Origin: Liriodendron chinense | Lineage: Eukaryota > Streptophyta > Magnoliopsida > Magnoliales > Magnoliaceae | Assembly (NCBI GenBank): GCA_003013855.2 | Contig: ML058342.1 | Coordinates: 929,120-993,119 of the forward strand | Direction: 5' to 3' | Length of the DNA stretch: 64,000 nucleotides | Shown: positions 1 to 12,953 of the stretch, piece by piece | Layout of the letters: the number at the start of each line of letters is the position of its first letter | Numbering within the stretch: position 1 is the first letter of the stretch | The notes under the pieces: generated by a model | The model's input: the letters and a program-made list of their open reading frames with translations, nothing else | Database searches by the model: none | Told to the model about the DNA's origin: nothing | Translations under genes and position numbers: made by a program

Positions 1-1032
1 GTACCTTATTGATAAGCTAGCTCTTAGGGCAGGCAATGAAAAGGTAACCTCCAATGGCTTTGCTTACACTGATTCTAAAATTCATTTCCTCTTCTTTACT
101 GTTGTTTTTTTGGTTTCAGAGAACAGTCACAGGCAAGCATGATTTTGGATGAGAGATAGTCATCATTGAAAATTTTCTGTCTGCATCTGAGTTGTGGGAT
201 TTACCTTTCAAAAAAAAAAAAAAAAAAGAGCCATGAGACTTCTTTGAATCAGTTAATCAAGGCCAGAATATAGAATCTATATGTTGATTGCATGATTTTT
301 TGCCTTTTATAGTAGCAGCGGGTGCAGACTACAGGATGGCCAAAAAGTCAGCTGCTCATTACCGCTTACCAACAGGGCTCGTCCACCCACATATCCAGTG
401 GTTTTCATTCTAGTACTCCCATGTATATTCCACCTCATTTCCCCCAATCATGTTAGGCCTTTCCCTTTGGAGCCCATATTTGGACTCTTAATTCTTTTCT
501 TGGTGTTTGGCTCTCGATGTTCTTTTCTTGGGGCTTGGGTTGGTCATGATTCTGAGCATATGGTATGCTGACACATTCAACAGGACATTTACCACTCTTC
601 CTGGGCCTATGCCTATGGCTATGCCTATGCCATTTCCTTACTGTGTGTCTAGCACAGAAGCTTTCGTGCTTTTGCAAGTATTTATCTTACACTAACATTT
701 TTTCTTTTTTTCTAAAAATGGTGTCTGATGAACTCTTGTTGATTGTTGCTATCTATGAGGCTGCTCATCACCTTTATCAATGTTTCTATATTTCTCTTTC
801 TGTTTGCTTATCTGATGATTTGCCTTTGATCGATGCCTTCATACTTTTCTGATGAGGAAAAAAAAGAAAGAAAGAGGAGAAGTCCTTTGCAGCCACTGGC
901 CGGCGATGTTGCATTGATCCCATGCACGTCCATACACTGCAATATGTATGCTTAATATTACATTTTTACATTAAATAAGCACATAAATATTATTATATTT
1001 CAGCAATCACTCAAACAAGGAGAAACACAAGG

Positions 1033-1070
<38 letters not shown>

Positions 1071-4000
1071 AATAGAAGGGGTAACACAAGGTTGTGATCA
1101 TACCAGTACTAGTTCATTGTATCCTATCAAAGTCTGCAGTTAAGTTTGCTTGGGCGAGATCTCCTGGAAGTCTTGTTGCAGCTCTTCCTTTTAACCAGGT
1201 TATGGCCTTTTGTTGGGTGGGGGGTCTGGATCAAGAGCTTACTATTGACACCTCATTCGTGCTGTTTTTTGTGCTTGAGGGGATTCAGAGTGGTGGGTGT
1301 GCAACAGGTCGTCATGTGGAGCAACCGGATCAACATGATGAGGGGGAAAAGGGTTCAGAGAAGTCCCAGGGTGCGCAACAAAATTGAAAACATGTCTTGG
1401 ATATCAGTCTGCAGAATCAGGAATCGGTGGGCGAAAATTCAGCAGTCACAGTCAGGATACAGCCACCAGTATGGGCTGTGAAACCATCGTTGGATCAATG
1501 GGAATTTAGATCAGTTTCGGATTTTTTTTGTGGTCTGAGCCTATAGATGGAATAGGGCAAGCTGGAGTGGATGCTAGAATGGCAATGGAACTTAGAGAGT
1601 TCAGTTCCAAACTAAATGAAAATTCATGGTGGTTACCAAACAGTCAGCACTCAGAAATGCAATTGCGGGTAGGATGGACAACATATCTTCTGATTCTGGG
1701 AAGGAGGAAGAATATGAAGAAGAGGGATCTAAGAAAGTTGCCAGCAAGAGATCCAGGAGTTATGGTCATTCTACCAAAGTGTAGCATGAAGTGAGAAGAG
1801 GAGGTTGGTGAACTCTAGATATTTTTCAAATGGTCAGGGTGATCATATGGAATGTTTTGAAAATGCTCTCATGATTCGTCATATGAAGCATTGATGAAGA
1901 GAAACAAGGTGTGTGCTTGGGAAAAGAAAGGACGATCCTTTAAAGAGTCTCCTTGCTTGCTGTTTGGTGGGTGGCGTGGGAAGAAAGGAATGCGAGATGC
2001 TTTAGATGGGTTAGTAAGTCAGTGGAGGGTGTGTCCCAAAGGGCTAAAATGTTCATTATTGAATGGGCCTCCACCATTAATAAGTTCAAGGGATGCAATC
2101 TTCTTTTTTGGGGATTTAGCTGGGTCACCACCTCAGTGGTTCAGAGCTGTCTTTTTGTTTTGCTTCTTTCTTTTTTAATAAAATCCTAGTTATCTCTCTT
2201 TCTCTCTCAAAAAAAAAAAGAAAGAAGAAAGAAGAAGAAGAAGAAAAAAGCTATTTCATTAAAAGAAAAGGCCGCAGCCAAAAAACACAAAAGAAGGAAA
2301 AATACAAATGTTGCACTGCTGGTTGAAGAGATTGTTTGTACACCGTGCATGCCATTGTTACCATCTCCATGGGGGGTGTCCTATTCTCTCCCATCTTCTG
2401 TTTGCAGATGACACGATCATCCGCACCAACCACCCTTTGTGTTCATCATGTTCTTGTTAGAAATTGTAAGGCTTTTGAACAGAAAATAGCAGCAAAAGCA
2501 GTTCTATTTTATTTTCAAAAGCATCTACGTTCAGAATGAAAGTGGTTGAAGAGGGGATAGGATTGAAGAGAAGCTCCCTCCCGATCACTTATCTTGGTGT
2601 TACATTAACTAAAGGTGAAGCCTCTAGCTCTTTTTGACTGTTACTGCAGAAATCAGCAACAGTGTGGTGGGTTTGAAATAAAATATGTTGTTCATGAGTG
2701 GGGTTAATATTTGCAAACTTCTTTTGAGGAGAGCAAGAAGGAAACAGAAAATACGTTGGCTGTGTTGGGAGAAAATTCATATTACAAAGTCTGGAGGAAT
2801 GGGAGTAAGAAGATTGGCAGATATTATGAAAAGCCTCAGGGTGAAGATATGCTGAGCAATGATAAACTCCGGTGATTTATGGAGTAGATTCATTCGGGCA
2901 TACATGGCCAGGAGAGCTGAACCATTAATCGATGTGGCAGCAGACATACAATATTAGAGATAGATAAGGAGGTTGATTATGTTAACCTAGATGGCATAAC
3001 AAAAACACACCAAAAGACCTAAGATTCTATAGCTTAAAATGAAAAAAAAAACACGTAGTGTATGGGACTTATGCTACATGCTATGCTATACCTTACACTA
3101 CAGATCAAGTATCGTACACTACACAGTACATATGCTGTGTACCTGCGCTAAGCTATAGCTACTCTACGCTACATGGTGTATGCTACATTATGAGCTATTC
3201 AAAACACTAGAGAAGATATGTTGCCCAAAATCTGCAGGTGATGCAAATTATTTTGTTCGCGCAGACTTGGATTCAGGAAATTGGAGGAATGATGAAATGT
3301 GGAAAGGAATGCCCTTACTAGAAAAATTAATGTTAAAGGTCCTGCGGTTCAAGGTAAATCCAATTTCAACGTGAAAGCCCATTATAACAAAATGGAGGAA
3401 GTTGGACAACGGTTAGATCAAGCTAAATGTGGGTGGGGTTGAGTCAGGGAAATCTGGGGCAAGGGGGCGTGATGGTGTATGCCCCAGAAACCATAATGGC
3501 AAACTCATTTTTGTTTTCTATCAACATTCATAGGTGGTATCTTACATCATAACGGAAGTAAGAGTGATTGTGGATAGCTTCGCTTTTGTGTTGAATTAGG
3601 GCCAAGATTTGTGTTAATAGAAAGTGATTCAAAAGGTATTGCTGAGGGCGCTTAACTCAGGTCGGCATCTCCCTTGTTCAGTCTAAGGGAAATAGAATCA
3701 GGATTATATTGTAGCCAAGTTAAGCTGGGTCATGCATATAGGGAAACCAGCAAGCCGGCAGATGCACCAGCTAAAAGGGCCACCTTGATAAGTCAAATGA
3801 GCTTTTATCATGTATGAGGATCTGCCAAAAGAAATTAGAGGAAAACTCATGATTGACGAAATTGTCACAGAAAATCTACTTGCATAGATGAATGCTTTTC
3901 TGTGTGCATGGATCTTCCTGAGGGGTAAGGTTTGGTTCGCCTGGTGAGGTGTAAATTTGATAATTTATATATTTATACACCTTTATACACCTTTAATGGC

Positions 4001-7000
4001 TCGCTGGAGTAGATCACCCTCTTCAGGGAACGAGAAGCTCTAGCGGTCGGGTATTCTTGAAGGAAGGAGGGCTACCGTGGGCTCCTTAGTTGGGGGGCAG
4101 GCCTGAGGAAGACCTCCCAGGTGCTGGCCATGCTTGGTAGTCAGCTGAGGTTCAAGAGAGCACAGCAAAGGCTGGGCCACGGTTCACCCCCCTTTAGTAG
4201 TATTGGTCACCTTTTACAAGAACAAAAAAACAGTGGGTCATCTCTTCGTTCAGTGACAGTTTCATATATTTGTTTAGGGTCTATTGCTTTGTGTGAAGCT
4301 ATAATAGGACTCTTGGAAGCTTGCAGGTATGGTGTCCTGTCAGATCCTGTGGATGCATGTTTAGGGTCTGTCCTTTGGTCTTTGTGGAAGGAATGGATTT
4401 GCGTGTTTAGGAACAACGGTGTATGCATATCAAAGGTGGTAGAAAAGCTAAGGGAGGATATCGGGCATTCTGTGTGCTGAAAAAGAATGCTCCTTGTTAG
4501 GCATGATGACCTTGAGAATTATCCAATTGAGGCCCATTGTGAGTTGGTGGGATTATTTGGGACGATTGTGGAACTGTCATGAGGTCCTCCTCTGACCCGT
4601 CTGGTGCTTAGATGTGAATGAGGTAAGTGTTTACAACCATTTGGACTGATTTTAAGAACTGAGCTTGTATGGTTGTGATGTGCGACTTGTCGAATGTGGT
4701 AAAGCATGCACACATTGAGGGGTCTTTTCTTTGGAGGCTTGCTGACTGGGTGGGGGATATCCAGTTCTCCGCACAGCTATGTGTTCTCTCACGTGTGCGG
4801 GGGAATACGGAGGTGGATGCATTCTCTAGAGAGGTTGTGTTCAGACAGTATTCAGTAGGAAATATTATGACTCTGTTGTACTCACACACGCGAGCGCATG
4901 AAAAGATAACCAAGAAAAACAACCCCATGCCTTGAAATGCCATCCTTGGCCAATGGCAGGGAAACCAAGTCCAAAAGGTTTTAACTGCCATTTCAGGTCT
5001 CTATTGCTTCCGTTGTGTGAAAAGCTTAATGAAAAGTTTGAATGCTGAGAATAATTGGTTGACACATGAAGAAAGGCAGTTGCATTTTTTGCTGTATAAT
5101 TGTTGTTGTGTATCCACGACGTACATTGGTTTCTCCAACCCATTTAAGCATGGGGTTCAAAAAGTTATGCAGATCCAAATCTCAGGTGGATCATACCACT
5201 AGAAACACTGATGAATAACCATTAAAAGATTTTTTTGGCGACAAAAGTTTTGGATCAAGATGATCTTTATATATTCCCTTCATCCAGATCTTCTTGACAT
5301 TATCAACAGGCTGGATTGCAAATAAACATTACTAAAACCTTAAGATGGGCCCTTTGGAATTTTTAATGGCGTGGCACTCAATCACCACTGTTTCGAGTGG
5401 TATGGTCCACCTGAGATTTAGATCTGCATAATTTTTTGAACCCCATGCTTAAATGGGTTGGAGAAACCGATGGACGTCGTGGATATACAAAATATCACCC
5501 ATGTGGGCCACACAGCAGGGGTAACACCCACTAAGCTGTTCCCATGGTAACACCACATGGATTAGCTCTGACGGACACAGATTTCCTTTCGTAGGAAGTT
5601 CCTGCTTTGGGAACCTAGGTGGGGTCCACCTTGATGCTTGCGAGAAGTCCACCCCGTCTGTCCATTTTTTGAGCTCATTTTAGGACATGTGACTGAAAAT
5701 GAGCCGGATCCAAGACTCAAGTGGGCCGCACTAAAGGAAAAGGTGGGTAGTGAAATTCCTACCGTTGAAATCTCCCTGGGGTCAACAGTGATGTTTATAT
5801 GCCATCCATTCTGTTCATAATGCCATTCCTCGCCTCTCCCTGGAAGAAAATCCTGGCTCCCCCCCTGATGCATATTAAGGGAGATGTTTAAAATTTGATC
5901 ATTTCGATGTAACTGAACTAAGTAGTGCAATTCATATGAGTTGCGTGTCCGAACATAGCACTTTATGCATGCTTTCTATTTATATTCCTTTTAATTTTGT
6001 CAAGTTGAAGTACAGGCATGCAAGTTTTGTTGCCTAGTTTTGTCACCTCAACATGATAATCATTCCGGCTTTGTCGAGTGCTGCATCATTTGCCATTTGA
6101 TAGAAGTGCTTGTACATACATAGAATGTGTTTAATGAATTACCTCCATGTGCTTCTGACAATTAATTGTTCTTTCATAGGATGATGATGAGGCTGATACA
6201 GTTGGTTGCTGCACTCTGAAAGTTGAAAATGTCACACTACTTCCTCCAAATAAGTTACAGGTAACTGGGTTCTTTTTGACAATTCTTCTCTGGGTGATTG
6301 CTAGCAATTTATTTCCTTTGGTTGAAAATCATGTCATCCTTTCTTTCTTTCCTTGATATGCAGTTCGACTTCCTTGGTAAAGATTCCATCAGATATTTCA
6401 ACACAGTTGAAGTGGAACTTCCCGTGTATAAAGCTATTTCACAGTTTCAAACTGGTGATCACATGGCCTGCTTTACATCTTTGTTGTCTTCATTTGTTAT
6501 CTCATCCAAAATGCTGGACTGATGCACATCTTCTTTTCCATTTAACAGGGAAAAAAGATGGTGATGATCTTTTTGATAAGTTGGACACGAGCAAACTCAA
6601 TGCTCATCTGAAGGAACTGATGCCTGGTCTGACAGCCAAAGTCTTCCGTACATACAATGCTTCTATCACCTTGGATGACATGGTAAAATGGGGTGGGAAT
6701 ATGCCCTGAGGGAGAATATCTGAAATTAGTTTCTTTAGGGAGGCCTTTCAATTCGTTCAATGTGGAAATATTTGGTTCTGAATAAGCCTGTAGTTGCTTG
6801 GGATTCCTCTTACCTGTGTGCTTGCTTGCTAATAATATCATGCATGTAGATGTCTTCATGCATTTAGGGAGGCCTGTCTGCTTGCTAACAAATTTAATTG
6901 TGGCATTTGACAGTTGAACAAAGAAACTAAAGATGGCAATGTTGCAGAGAAGATTGCTGTGTATCAGCATGCAAACAAAGAGGTAACCATGGGTGTTGTC

Positions 7001-8910
7001 TCGGCTGTTAAATGTTGCTCTTTCTGGTCACTAGTCCAGTATCCGTTCCGGATGTGATATATGTTCTCTGCTGTTGGGTTCATTTTCACTGCAGGTTGCA
7101 ATCATATGCAATCATCAACGTAGTGTCTCCAAGTCCCACACTGCACAAATGTCAAGATTGAGTGAGAAGATGGCGGAGCTGAAGGTAAGTGGCCATTTCC
7201 ATCACTGGTTATAGCATTAATGTTCTTATAGTGTTTGGATAGGTGCAATAAGGCTTAGATGATGATAAAAGTAATGATTGAATGTATATTTGAATCTGGA
7301 TGCATGGGGTTTCCATATTGTACTCTTTGCAGTTGGTTTTGGGGCAGCATGGTAAACGAAACCCATATGAAGCTGGATATTGTTTGTTATTTTTTTCCAC
7401 CCCTAATTACAAGTGAAACAAAGAAGGGAGTCCTTTTTCCCTGCTCTGAACTATGATTTCACATCAGCATGTTATGTGTTGCAGCTGCCTTTGATCAGAG
7501 CATTAATAGTCTACAAATTAGTGTTTGGGTAGTTGTGGTAAGGCTTAGATGATGATGATGAGGTTTCTGTAGCGTTTCTGTAGACTATGGTGGGGTTTCT
7601 GTAGCGTACTTTGTACGTACGGTTTTGGGGCAGCATGGTAAATGGAACACATCTGAAGATGGCTAATGTTTCCCTGCTTTTCTGCCCCTGATCAGAATTC
7701 ATAAGAGCAATAAAGAGGGGAGAGTCCCATTTTGCTCTAAACCATGACTTCACGTAAGTACATTGTGTGGTGTGGCTCTCTCCCTTGAGAACTATGAACA
7801 TCCCGACATTATCAGATTATAGCATTCCTTTTTTAAGTTCAAGGAAGAAAGGTCCGTATTTGTTTGATTTTTGCTGTTTATACTGAAGGATCATTTACAT
7901 GGCATGTAGAGTGTGCTGGAGGAACTAAAAGTGGATTTGAGTCGGGCAAAGAAAGGGAAGCCCCCACTCAAAGATGCAGATGGGAAGACAAAGAAGAACT
8001 TGTCACCAGAAGCGTAATATAACTCATGCGACTCTCAGCTTTTGAGTTGTTTTTCCTGATATCTGCTAGCTCCCTGGATTAGGATTTTGGTCCTGATTTC
8101 CCACCACACACCATTATTACACAGGCACATGAGATCTGGGCTGTTCATGACTATGTATTCCTCTGTGGCCTGCAAATCAGACTGGTATAACCATCAGGTT
8201 ATGCCCTGTTTATGTTGAATGTGGACTGTTCAATCTTTTCTTGAATCATTCCTTTTTATACATTTGAGCCCACCTGCCCAAGCAGATTGGTCTGGTTTTG
8301 GTCCGTGGCAGATAGGCAGCAGACACACTAGGGAGAGGACATGAAATCCTACTCTTGGGAGTAGCTTTAGCATTTTTCTTGTTCTCCTGGTGCATTGCCA
8401 GCTTTATTAATTCATTGACCTACAGGATAGAGAAGAAGATTGCTCAGACCAATGTAAAGATAGAGAAGATGGAACTTGATATGAAGATCAAAGAGGATCT
8501 GAAGACTGTAGCATTGGGCACGTCAAAAATCAACTATCTTGACCCTAGGATATCAGTCGCATGGTGCAAGCGTCATGATGTTCCCATTGAGAAGGTGAAC
8601 ATTTACTCCCTCAAAAGCATTTCTCCATCATTTTGCAGTTCACACTTACCTTGCTGAAGTGAATCACTATTTATGCCCACTTGTTTCAATGCATATCCCT
8701 TTTTCTGTGTTAAATGGAAGAATACATCGAACTTTTTAGTACTGTTTGAGCAACAGTAAGTAGCAATGCTACTGCAGCGCAATGCATAAAAAACACGGTC
8801 GGATATTATTTCCCTTTGCTGAATCTTTCGGTCCATGTCAGATTTTCAACAAGTCCCTTCTTGCGAAGTTTGCTTGGGCAATGGATGTCGATCCCACCTT
8901 CAGATTCTGA
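1..8910 (+). CDS. TOP1: DNA topoisomerase I, C-terminal exons (5' end outside window)
   Basis: Type IB topoisomerase, the nuclear enzyme that relaxes supercoils by transient single-strand cleavage. Exons placed by GT/AG sites and phase: 1-43, 6180-6260, 6364-6454, 6549-6682, 6914-6982, 7095-7184, 7910-8013, 8426-8594 and 8842-8910 (stop TGA 8908-8910), giving about 282 residues. Visible blocks: YLIDKLALRAGNEK, then DDDEADTVGCCTLK, the core-domain block HLKELMPGLTAKVFRTYNAS, a lysine-rich coiled linker (exon 7910-8013), and SKINYLDPRISVAWCKRH, which carries the catalytic tyrosine (codon 8535-8537). The protein ends VDPTFRF, as plant TOP1 does. Every junction keeps frame, including the split Gly codon (6454/6549) and Ala codon (8013/8426), so the visible part looks intact. 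The N-terminal half lies left of the window. Confidence 0.95.
1035..1064. repeat. (AC)15 microsatellite
   Basis: Perfect AC dinucleotide run inside the large TOP1 intron. Confidence 0.97.
1090..2217 (+). mobile_element. Internally deleted LINE, with poly(A) end
   Basis: Several broken frames resemble a plant L1-type LINE. Around 1839 the translation reads VIIWNV, like the start of the endonuclease ORF. A zinc-binding, reverse-transcriptase-associated C-terminal segment follows almost at once: WWVAWEERNARCF then IIEWAS, at about 1955-2085. The element ends in CTCTCTC followed by A11 (2208-2218), the usual LINE 3' end. The endonuclease and RT between are missing, so it is a dead copy. The upstream part (1090-1800) is assigned more loosely, as ORF1-like basic and acidic stretches. 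Confidence 0.65.
2330..3830 (+). pseudogene. Decayed LINE reverse transcriptase and RNase H
   Basis: Frames with stops and shifts carry the RT catalytic motif LFADDTII (about 2400-2423), then LPITYLGVT (about 2577-2605), then a zf-RVT-like stretch with GGMGVRRLADIMKSL (about 2790-2830) and DLWSRFIRAY. A RNase H-like end follows, with HAYRETSKPADAPAKRATL at about 3730-3790. The order RT, connection, RNase H is that of plant LINE ORF2. The frame is broken many times and 2960-3180 is unrelated low-complexity sequence, so this is a relic. Confidence 0.75.
3940..4935 (+). pseudogene. Second decayed LINE 3' segment
   Basis: The longest open stretch (4121-4480) ends in LWSLWKEWICVFRNNGVCIS, the tryptophan-rich C-terminal signature of plant LINE ORF2. 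A later frame (about 4669-4900) contains VRGNTEVDAFSREVV, like the last conserved block of LINE RNase H (consensus REgN..AD.lA). Stops separate the pieces. No poly(A) tail is obvious. Confidence 0.6.
5105..5495. mobile_element. Palindromic MITE in the TOP1 intron
   Basis: Inverted-repeat arms of about 95 bp: 5105-5200 (ATCCACGACG ... GGTTTCTCCAACCCATTTAA ... GGTGGATCAT) is mirrored at 5400-5495. The loop contains AAGTTTTGGATCAAGATGAT, an internal word of the window's dominant MITE family. No target duplication was assigned. Confidence 0.8.
5496..5835. repeat. Partial copy of the GTGGGCCCCAC-type MITE family
   Basis: After GGTAACACCCACTAAGCTGTT (ends near 5540), the stretch AAGTTCCTGC...GGAACCTAGGTGGGGTCC (about 5600-5630) and the downstream words GAAATTCCTACCGTTGAAA and GTGATGTTTATATGCCATCC match one arm of the repeated MITE. 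The second arm is missing. Confidence 0.6.
7226..7795. repeat. Tandem ~290-bp duplication inside a TOP1 intron
   Basis: The intron 7185-7909 contains two diverged direct copies starting near 7226 and 7520. Both begin TAGTGTTTGG, share AAGGCTTAGATGATGAT, share GGTTTTGGGGCAGCATGGTA (near 7332 and 7620) and end in a CATGACTTCAC/TATGATTTCAC block. Both lie well away from the splice sites. Confidence 0.75.
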
Positions 8911-10573
8911 TTCAGTTTTTGGGCTATCCAGAAGGTCGACCGAGTCAGGCAAGCAGCAGAATCTCACGGCCTTATTCCATTTTTATTTCTTTTCTTGTCT
9001 TTCTAAGCGGGGAAAAAAAAAATTCAATGTTGTATATGCATCTAATCCCATGGTTTCTGTTACTCCTAATGTATTCGAAGGCAGTAACAAAGCCTCGGCA
9101 TATGAGTCAGTCTTGAAACTTTTTCATATATATGAACTACAACTTCTAAGGCACTGAAATTGTTTGAGCACAAGGCAATCTTTGTTCGTTTTACACGTGG
9201 TTATCTAGTTAGATCTCTTTTGCTGGAAAATCTTCTTTTGATTGTTGTCTAATTATATTCATCTTATGATAACTCTTGGACCCCCCCTTCTGCAATTTTA
9301 TCAATGGATAGGATTGGGATGAATACTCGCCACTACCATCTCGATGCTATTTAGCAGTTATTTGGTGAAAGGGAACGGAAAAACACTGATAATTTCATAC
9401 ATCAATTGGGGTGTGTACGTGTTGCTTTCCATCTTTGCAAACATTAGTAGGGAGATCTTTGAACGGGTTATAGAAGGCTTTTTATGTTTGTTGACCTTGA
9501 AGGAGGAGGAAGTGGAAGGAAAGCATGTAGGAAACCTGTATCCCTGTTTCTTTCAAATATGCCCAACGGGATTACACTGTTGGTAGTCTGCAGTCTGTAT
9601 CAGGCGATTGGGATTATAACAGCTGATTAGTGGACCAGAGGGGCTAAATTCAGATGATGGAAGAGTGTTGCTTTTGTGAGGTTTGGGAGCATGTTGTTGC
9701 TTTTGTGTGAGGTTTGGGAGCATGGCGTGCTGTAAAGGCCGTTATGTAAAGGTAACCATGGTAATCATTACACCGCTAATATCTGTTATGAAAAAAATGA
9801 CCCATAACTGCTGTTAACAGCCTGTTACATCTCCTGTAAAGGCCATAATAGCCCCATAATGGTCTCTTACAGGGCTGATGCAGGTTTTTCATATACTTAT
9901 TATTATTTTTTAACGTTACAGGGAAAATGCATGTTTTTTTTTTTTTTTTTTTTCAGGGTTTCTTTTAATTAAAAAAAGAGACAGTAACGGCTGTTAAAAC
10001 TTGCATTGTAAAGGTAACCTATGGTGGTGGCTCCATTATGGAATACCCTACGGTTGTGGCTTTATGACCACTGTTACCGTTACGGAATACCCTGTTTGGG
10101 AGACTGCAGTAAGTGGAAATGGCCGACTGGTACATGTTGAGAAATTGGGGGAGGAGATGGAAGTAAAGAAAGCTTTGGTCTGGAAATCCAAAAAGGAAGT
10201 TTTGAGTCATTCAGAGAAAAAGTCAGGGAAAAAGGAGCAAATGGAACTCTCTCTCAACTAAGCCAGAGGACTCTCAAGTGGAAAAAGTACGGGGAAGGAG
10301 AAAACCAAAGTTGCTTGGGGGTTGAAAAGGCAATTGGAACAATGTAGGATAAGGTGGTTCAGAGAGCTGTAGAAAATATTTCAAAGAAGCTTGCAAGGGA
10401 ATTCGGTAGCTTCTCGGAGATGGAGCCCGATCATGAATGTAATATTTGAATTCGTTAGTCAGGGAGTTGTTTGATACTCTGGCAGAGTGCGAAGAGTATG
10501 ATGCATGATATGCAGGCACTCGGTTCATTTATATCAAATTAGACTTTCTAAATTGTTAAGCCACTGATGCTAA
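8911..10573. other. TOP1 3' flank and intergenic DNA, no gene recognised
   Basis: The TOP1 3' UTR must lie at its start, but no clear poly(A) signal was identified. At 9655-9722 a ~33-bp unit containing GAGGTTTGGGAGCATG is repeated twice. From 9725 to 10110 there are recurring words of the type GTAAAGGTAACC, CTGTTAACAG and GTTACCGTTACGG, suggesting an old repetitive element, plus a T19 tract at 9934-9952. The open stretches at 10001-10261 have no recognisable domain. Confidence 0.5.
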
Positions 10574-12153
10574 GGTCCTATTTGGCTTTGATTCAAGTGA
10601 GGGCAAAATCTATTCCCAATAAAAATTCTCCCTAATTGTTTACTAAAAATTGCTTATGCAAAATTGGTTCCTAACAAACATGTTTGTCGAGGGATGGGTG
10701 GGCCACACAAGTGATTGGTTGTCCAAAACTTGAGCTTATACAACAGCTAGTGTATGCGGTATGACACCTGAGCTATGTGTGAACTACGGTGCCGTGTGTT
10801 TGACATCCACTCCTATATGAGGTGGGCCACGCCATGGGAATAATGTAAAGTCACTCCTAACGTCTTGACGTTCACGCGGTGTGGCCAGTATGAGCTTTGG
10901 GTTAGGCTTATTTTTGGACTACCCCTTCATCCTAGTGAGGCATCCACGATGAATGGGTTGGATGGAACATAACTTCAGAGTGGCCCTACACTATTATTCC
11001 TTGGTGTGGCCCATCACTTTGTATGTATGGCTTACTGTTAAATAAAATTAAATTGTTTAAATGATGGTTTCTGTTTAGATGGACTGAACAAAGTTTTAAA
11101 TTTATTTGATTATTTGGTCATTAGATTGGTGGGCATTTATTGGATGGTTTACAATGAAAATATCGAGTGTCTGTATCAACAAGTGTTTAAGAATCAGAGA
11201 CTAAAGAATAATGAACCAATCTGATTTTCCACAATTTAGATGGTTTATTTTGAGTTATGCTTGCCTGTCAAGCATTTTCTTAGGTTGATGGATGCAAATT
11301 TCAAGGGAGCTCTTTCGACAAAAAAGCTTTATGGGCCCACTGATGAAGATGTGACATTCATTCTGTCTATTAGTTGCGTACCAAATCAGGCAAATCTGAA
11401 ACTCAAGTGGGGCACACAACAGAACAGTGGGGATGGGCATGCACCATTGAAAGCCCATCAAAATTTGGATCAGAATGATATTTGTGTTGTACCTTCATAC
11501 ACATTTAGGTGGGCCTAGGAAGGTAGCAGAGGTGGGTATCCCCTTCCCTACTTTTTCTTGTGTTGTCGCCCACTCGAGTTTTGGATCTGCCTTATTTTTG
11601 GGCTCATGTCCAAACATGAGATGGCACAACTGATGGATGGAGTGGATGTCACACAGACATCACACTGGGCCAGTAGAACCTTTTGTTACACATGCTCCTT
11701 GATGAATCGTTTTAAGAAATTCACATCCCATCGAAATGGAGAAGGAATCTGCAGATAACCATAGGCACGGAGGAGTATTTTGGGAATAGAGCAAGCATCG
11801 AAGATTCAGTGGACGACACGTGTCAGAGATCCTAGCCATTAATTAGGAAAGGTAGATTGTGAGCAAGCTGTAGAACAGAAGTTATGTTTGTACGTTGATT
11901 AGGCAAATCAAACTTGCAAAATAAGAAGGGCTGTAACAAGTAGTTCAACAATATAGATTCAACGAATGTGGCCCTGGCTCACTTGATAAAAAATACCCTC
12001 CAAAACCTCCAGAAATAACAAATTTTGTCATTAAGTGGTTTTTACTATATCTGATTGATGTTGCTATACAAACACATTTGATTTAGTAATATTAGTGTTT
12101 TTGGAAATTAGAATTTCCCAAAATGATTAAAATACCAATGCCAAATAGGCCCC
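10574..12153. mobile_element. Putative non-autonomous DNA transposon with MITE inserts
   Basis: Left end GGTCCTATTTGGC (10574) is inverted at the right end as GCCAAATAGGCCCC (12140-12153), with further similarity inward (TTTGATT against TTGGTATT). The interior holds MITE-family segments (10690-11020 and 11230-11520). No matching flanking duplication could be found, so the two ends may not belong to one insertion. Confidence 0.45.
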
Positions 12154-12375
12154 CGAGTGGCACTTCGAAAAATCACATAGGTTGGGTAATTCTAACATTT
12201 GATCCATGGGCACTTATTTTTCAACCTTTGCATATTTTTAAGTTTAACCATCCAAGTTGCTAGCTCTTGGTGCATTGTCCATGCTTTTGAGATGTAGAGT
12301 AATGAAAAAGTGTTTCCTATGTTTTGTCCCTAACTCTTGGGGGGCTGGGCTCTGTGAGGAAGATAGTCACATCCC

Positions 12376-12868
12376 ATTCATGGGAAGTCAAGCTGTGTGG
12401 GCCCTACTGTGATGTTTAATGGGCATCCACACCATCAGTCAGATGCATCATTCCGTGGTGGGCCATGGGCCCAAAAATCAGGCCAATCCATGAATTGTGT
12501 GGGCCACACCATAAACAACAGTTAAGAGTGGATATCCACCCATTGAAAACTTTATGATAATTTATAGGATAGAATGAGAAGTGTTTGAGAAATCTAGCCC
12601 ATCCATTGTGCGTGTCCCACTTAATTAGGAAGTCACACCAAGTTTCAACCGTATCCAAAACTCAGGTGGGCCCCAACAAGTGATTTTAGATGTTGCGGGC
12701 ATGTTTTTGCACTCTTTCAGTTGGTATGGCCTACTTGAATTCTGAATCCAATTGATTTTTTGGATATCCTATAAACAGCAAGGGACCCACCAAATGCATG
12801 GTGTGGATGCCCATCACACATCACAGTGGGGCTCACACTGCTCGACTTCATGGGAACTTCCCATAAGG
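12376..12868. mobile_element. Palindromic MITE
   Basis: The left arm (CATGGGAAGTC...GCTGTGTGGGCCCTACTG, then GATGTTTAATGGGCATCC) is mirrored at 12785-12868 (GGATGCCCATCACACATC, then CAGTGGGGCTCACACTGC and CTTCATGGGAA). The interior contains the family words GGGCCCAAAAATCAGGC and CAAGTTTCAACCGTATCC. Confidence 0.8.
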
Positions 12869-12887
12869 TTGACTGCATAGTACCATT

Positions 12888-12890
<3 letters not shown>

Positions 12891-12950
<60 letters not shown>
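12891..12950. repeat. (TA)30 microsatellite
   Basis: Perfect TA run directly abutting the TGCTCA end of the MITE at 12951. Confidence 0.97.

Positions 12951-12953
<3 letters not shown>

Larger units (their letters stand above)
44..6179 (+). other. 6.1-kb TOP1 intron loaded with retroelement debris
   Basis: Intron between exon 1-43 (donor GTAACC at 44) and exon 6180-6260 (acceptor TTTCATAG ending 6179). The remaining TOP1 introns here are 93 to 897 bp, so this one is greatly enlarged. It contains three decayed LINE segments in the same orientation as the gene, an AC microsatellite, a palindromic MITE and a half MITE. Bases 60-1030, 3000-3180 and 5840-6170 show nothing recognisable; 3050-3190 is low-complexity sequence built from CTAC/GCTA words. 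Confidence 0.9.
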
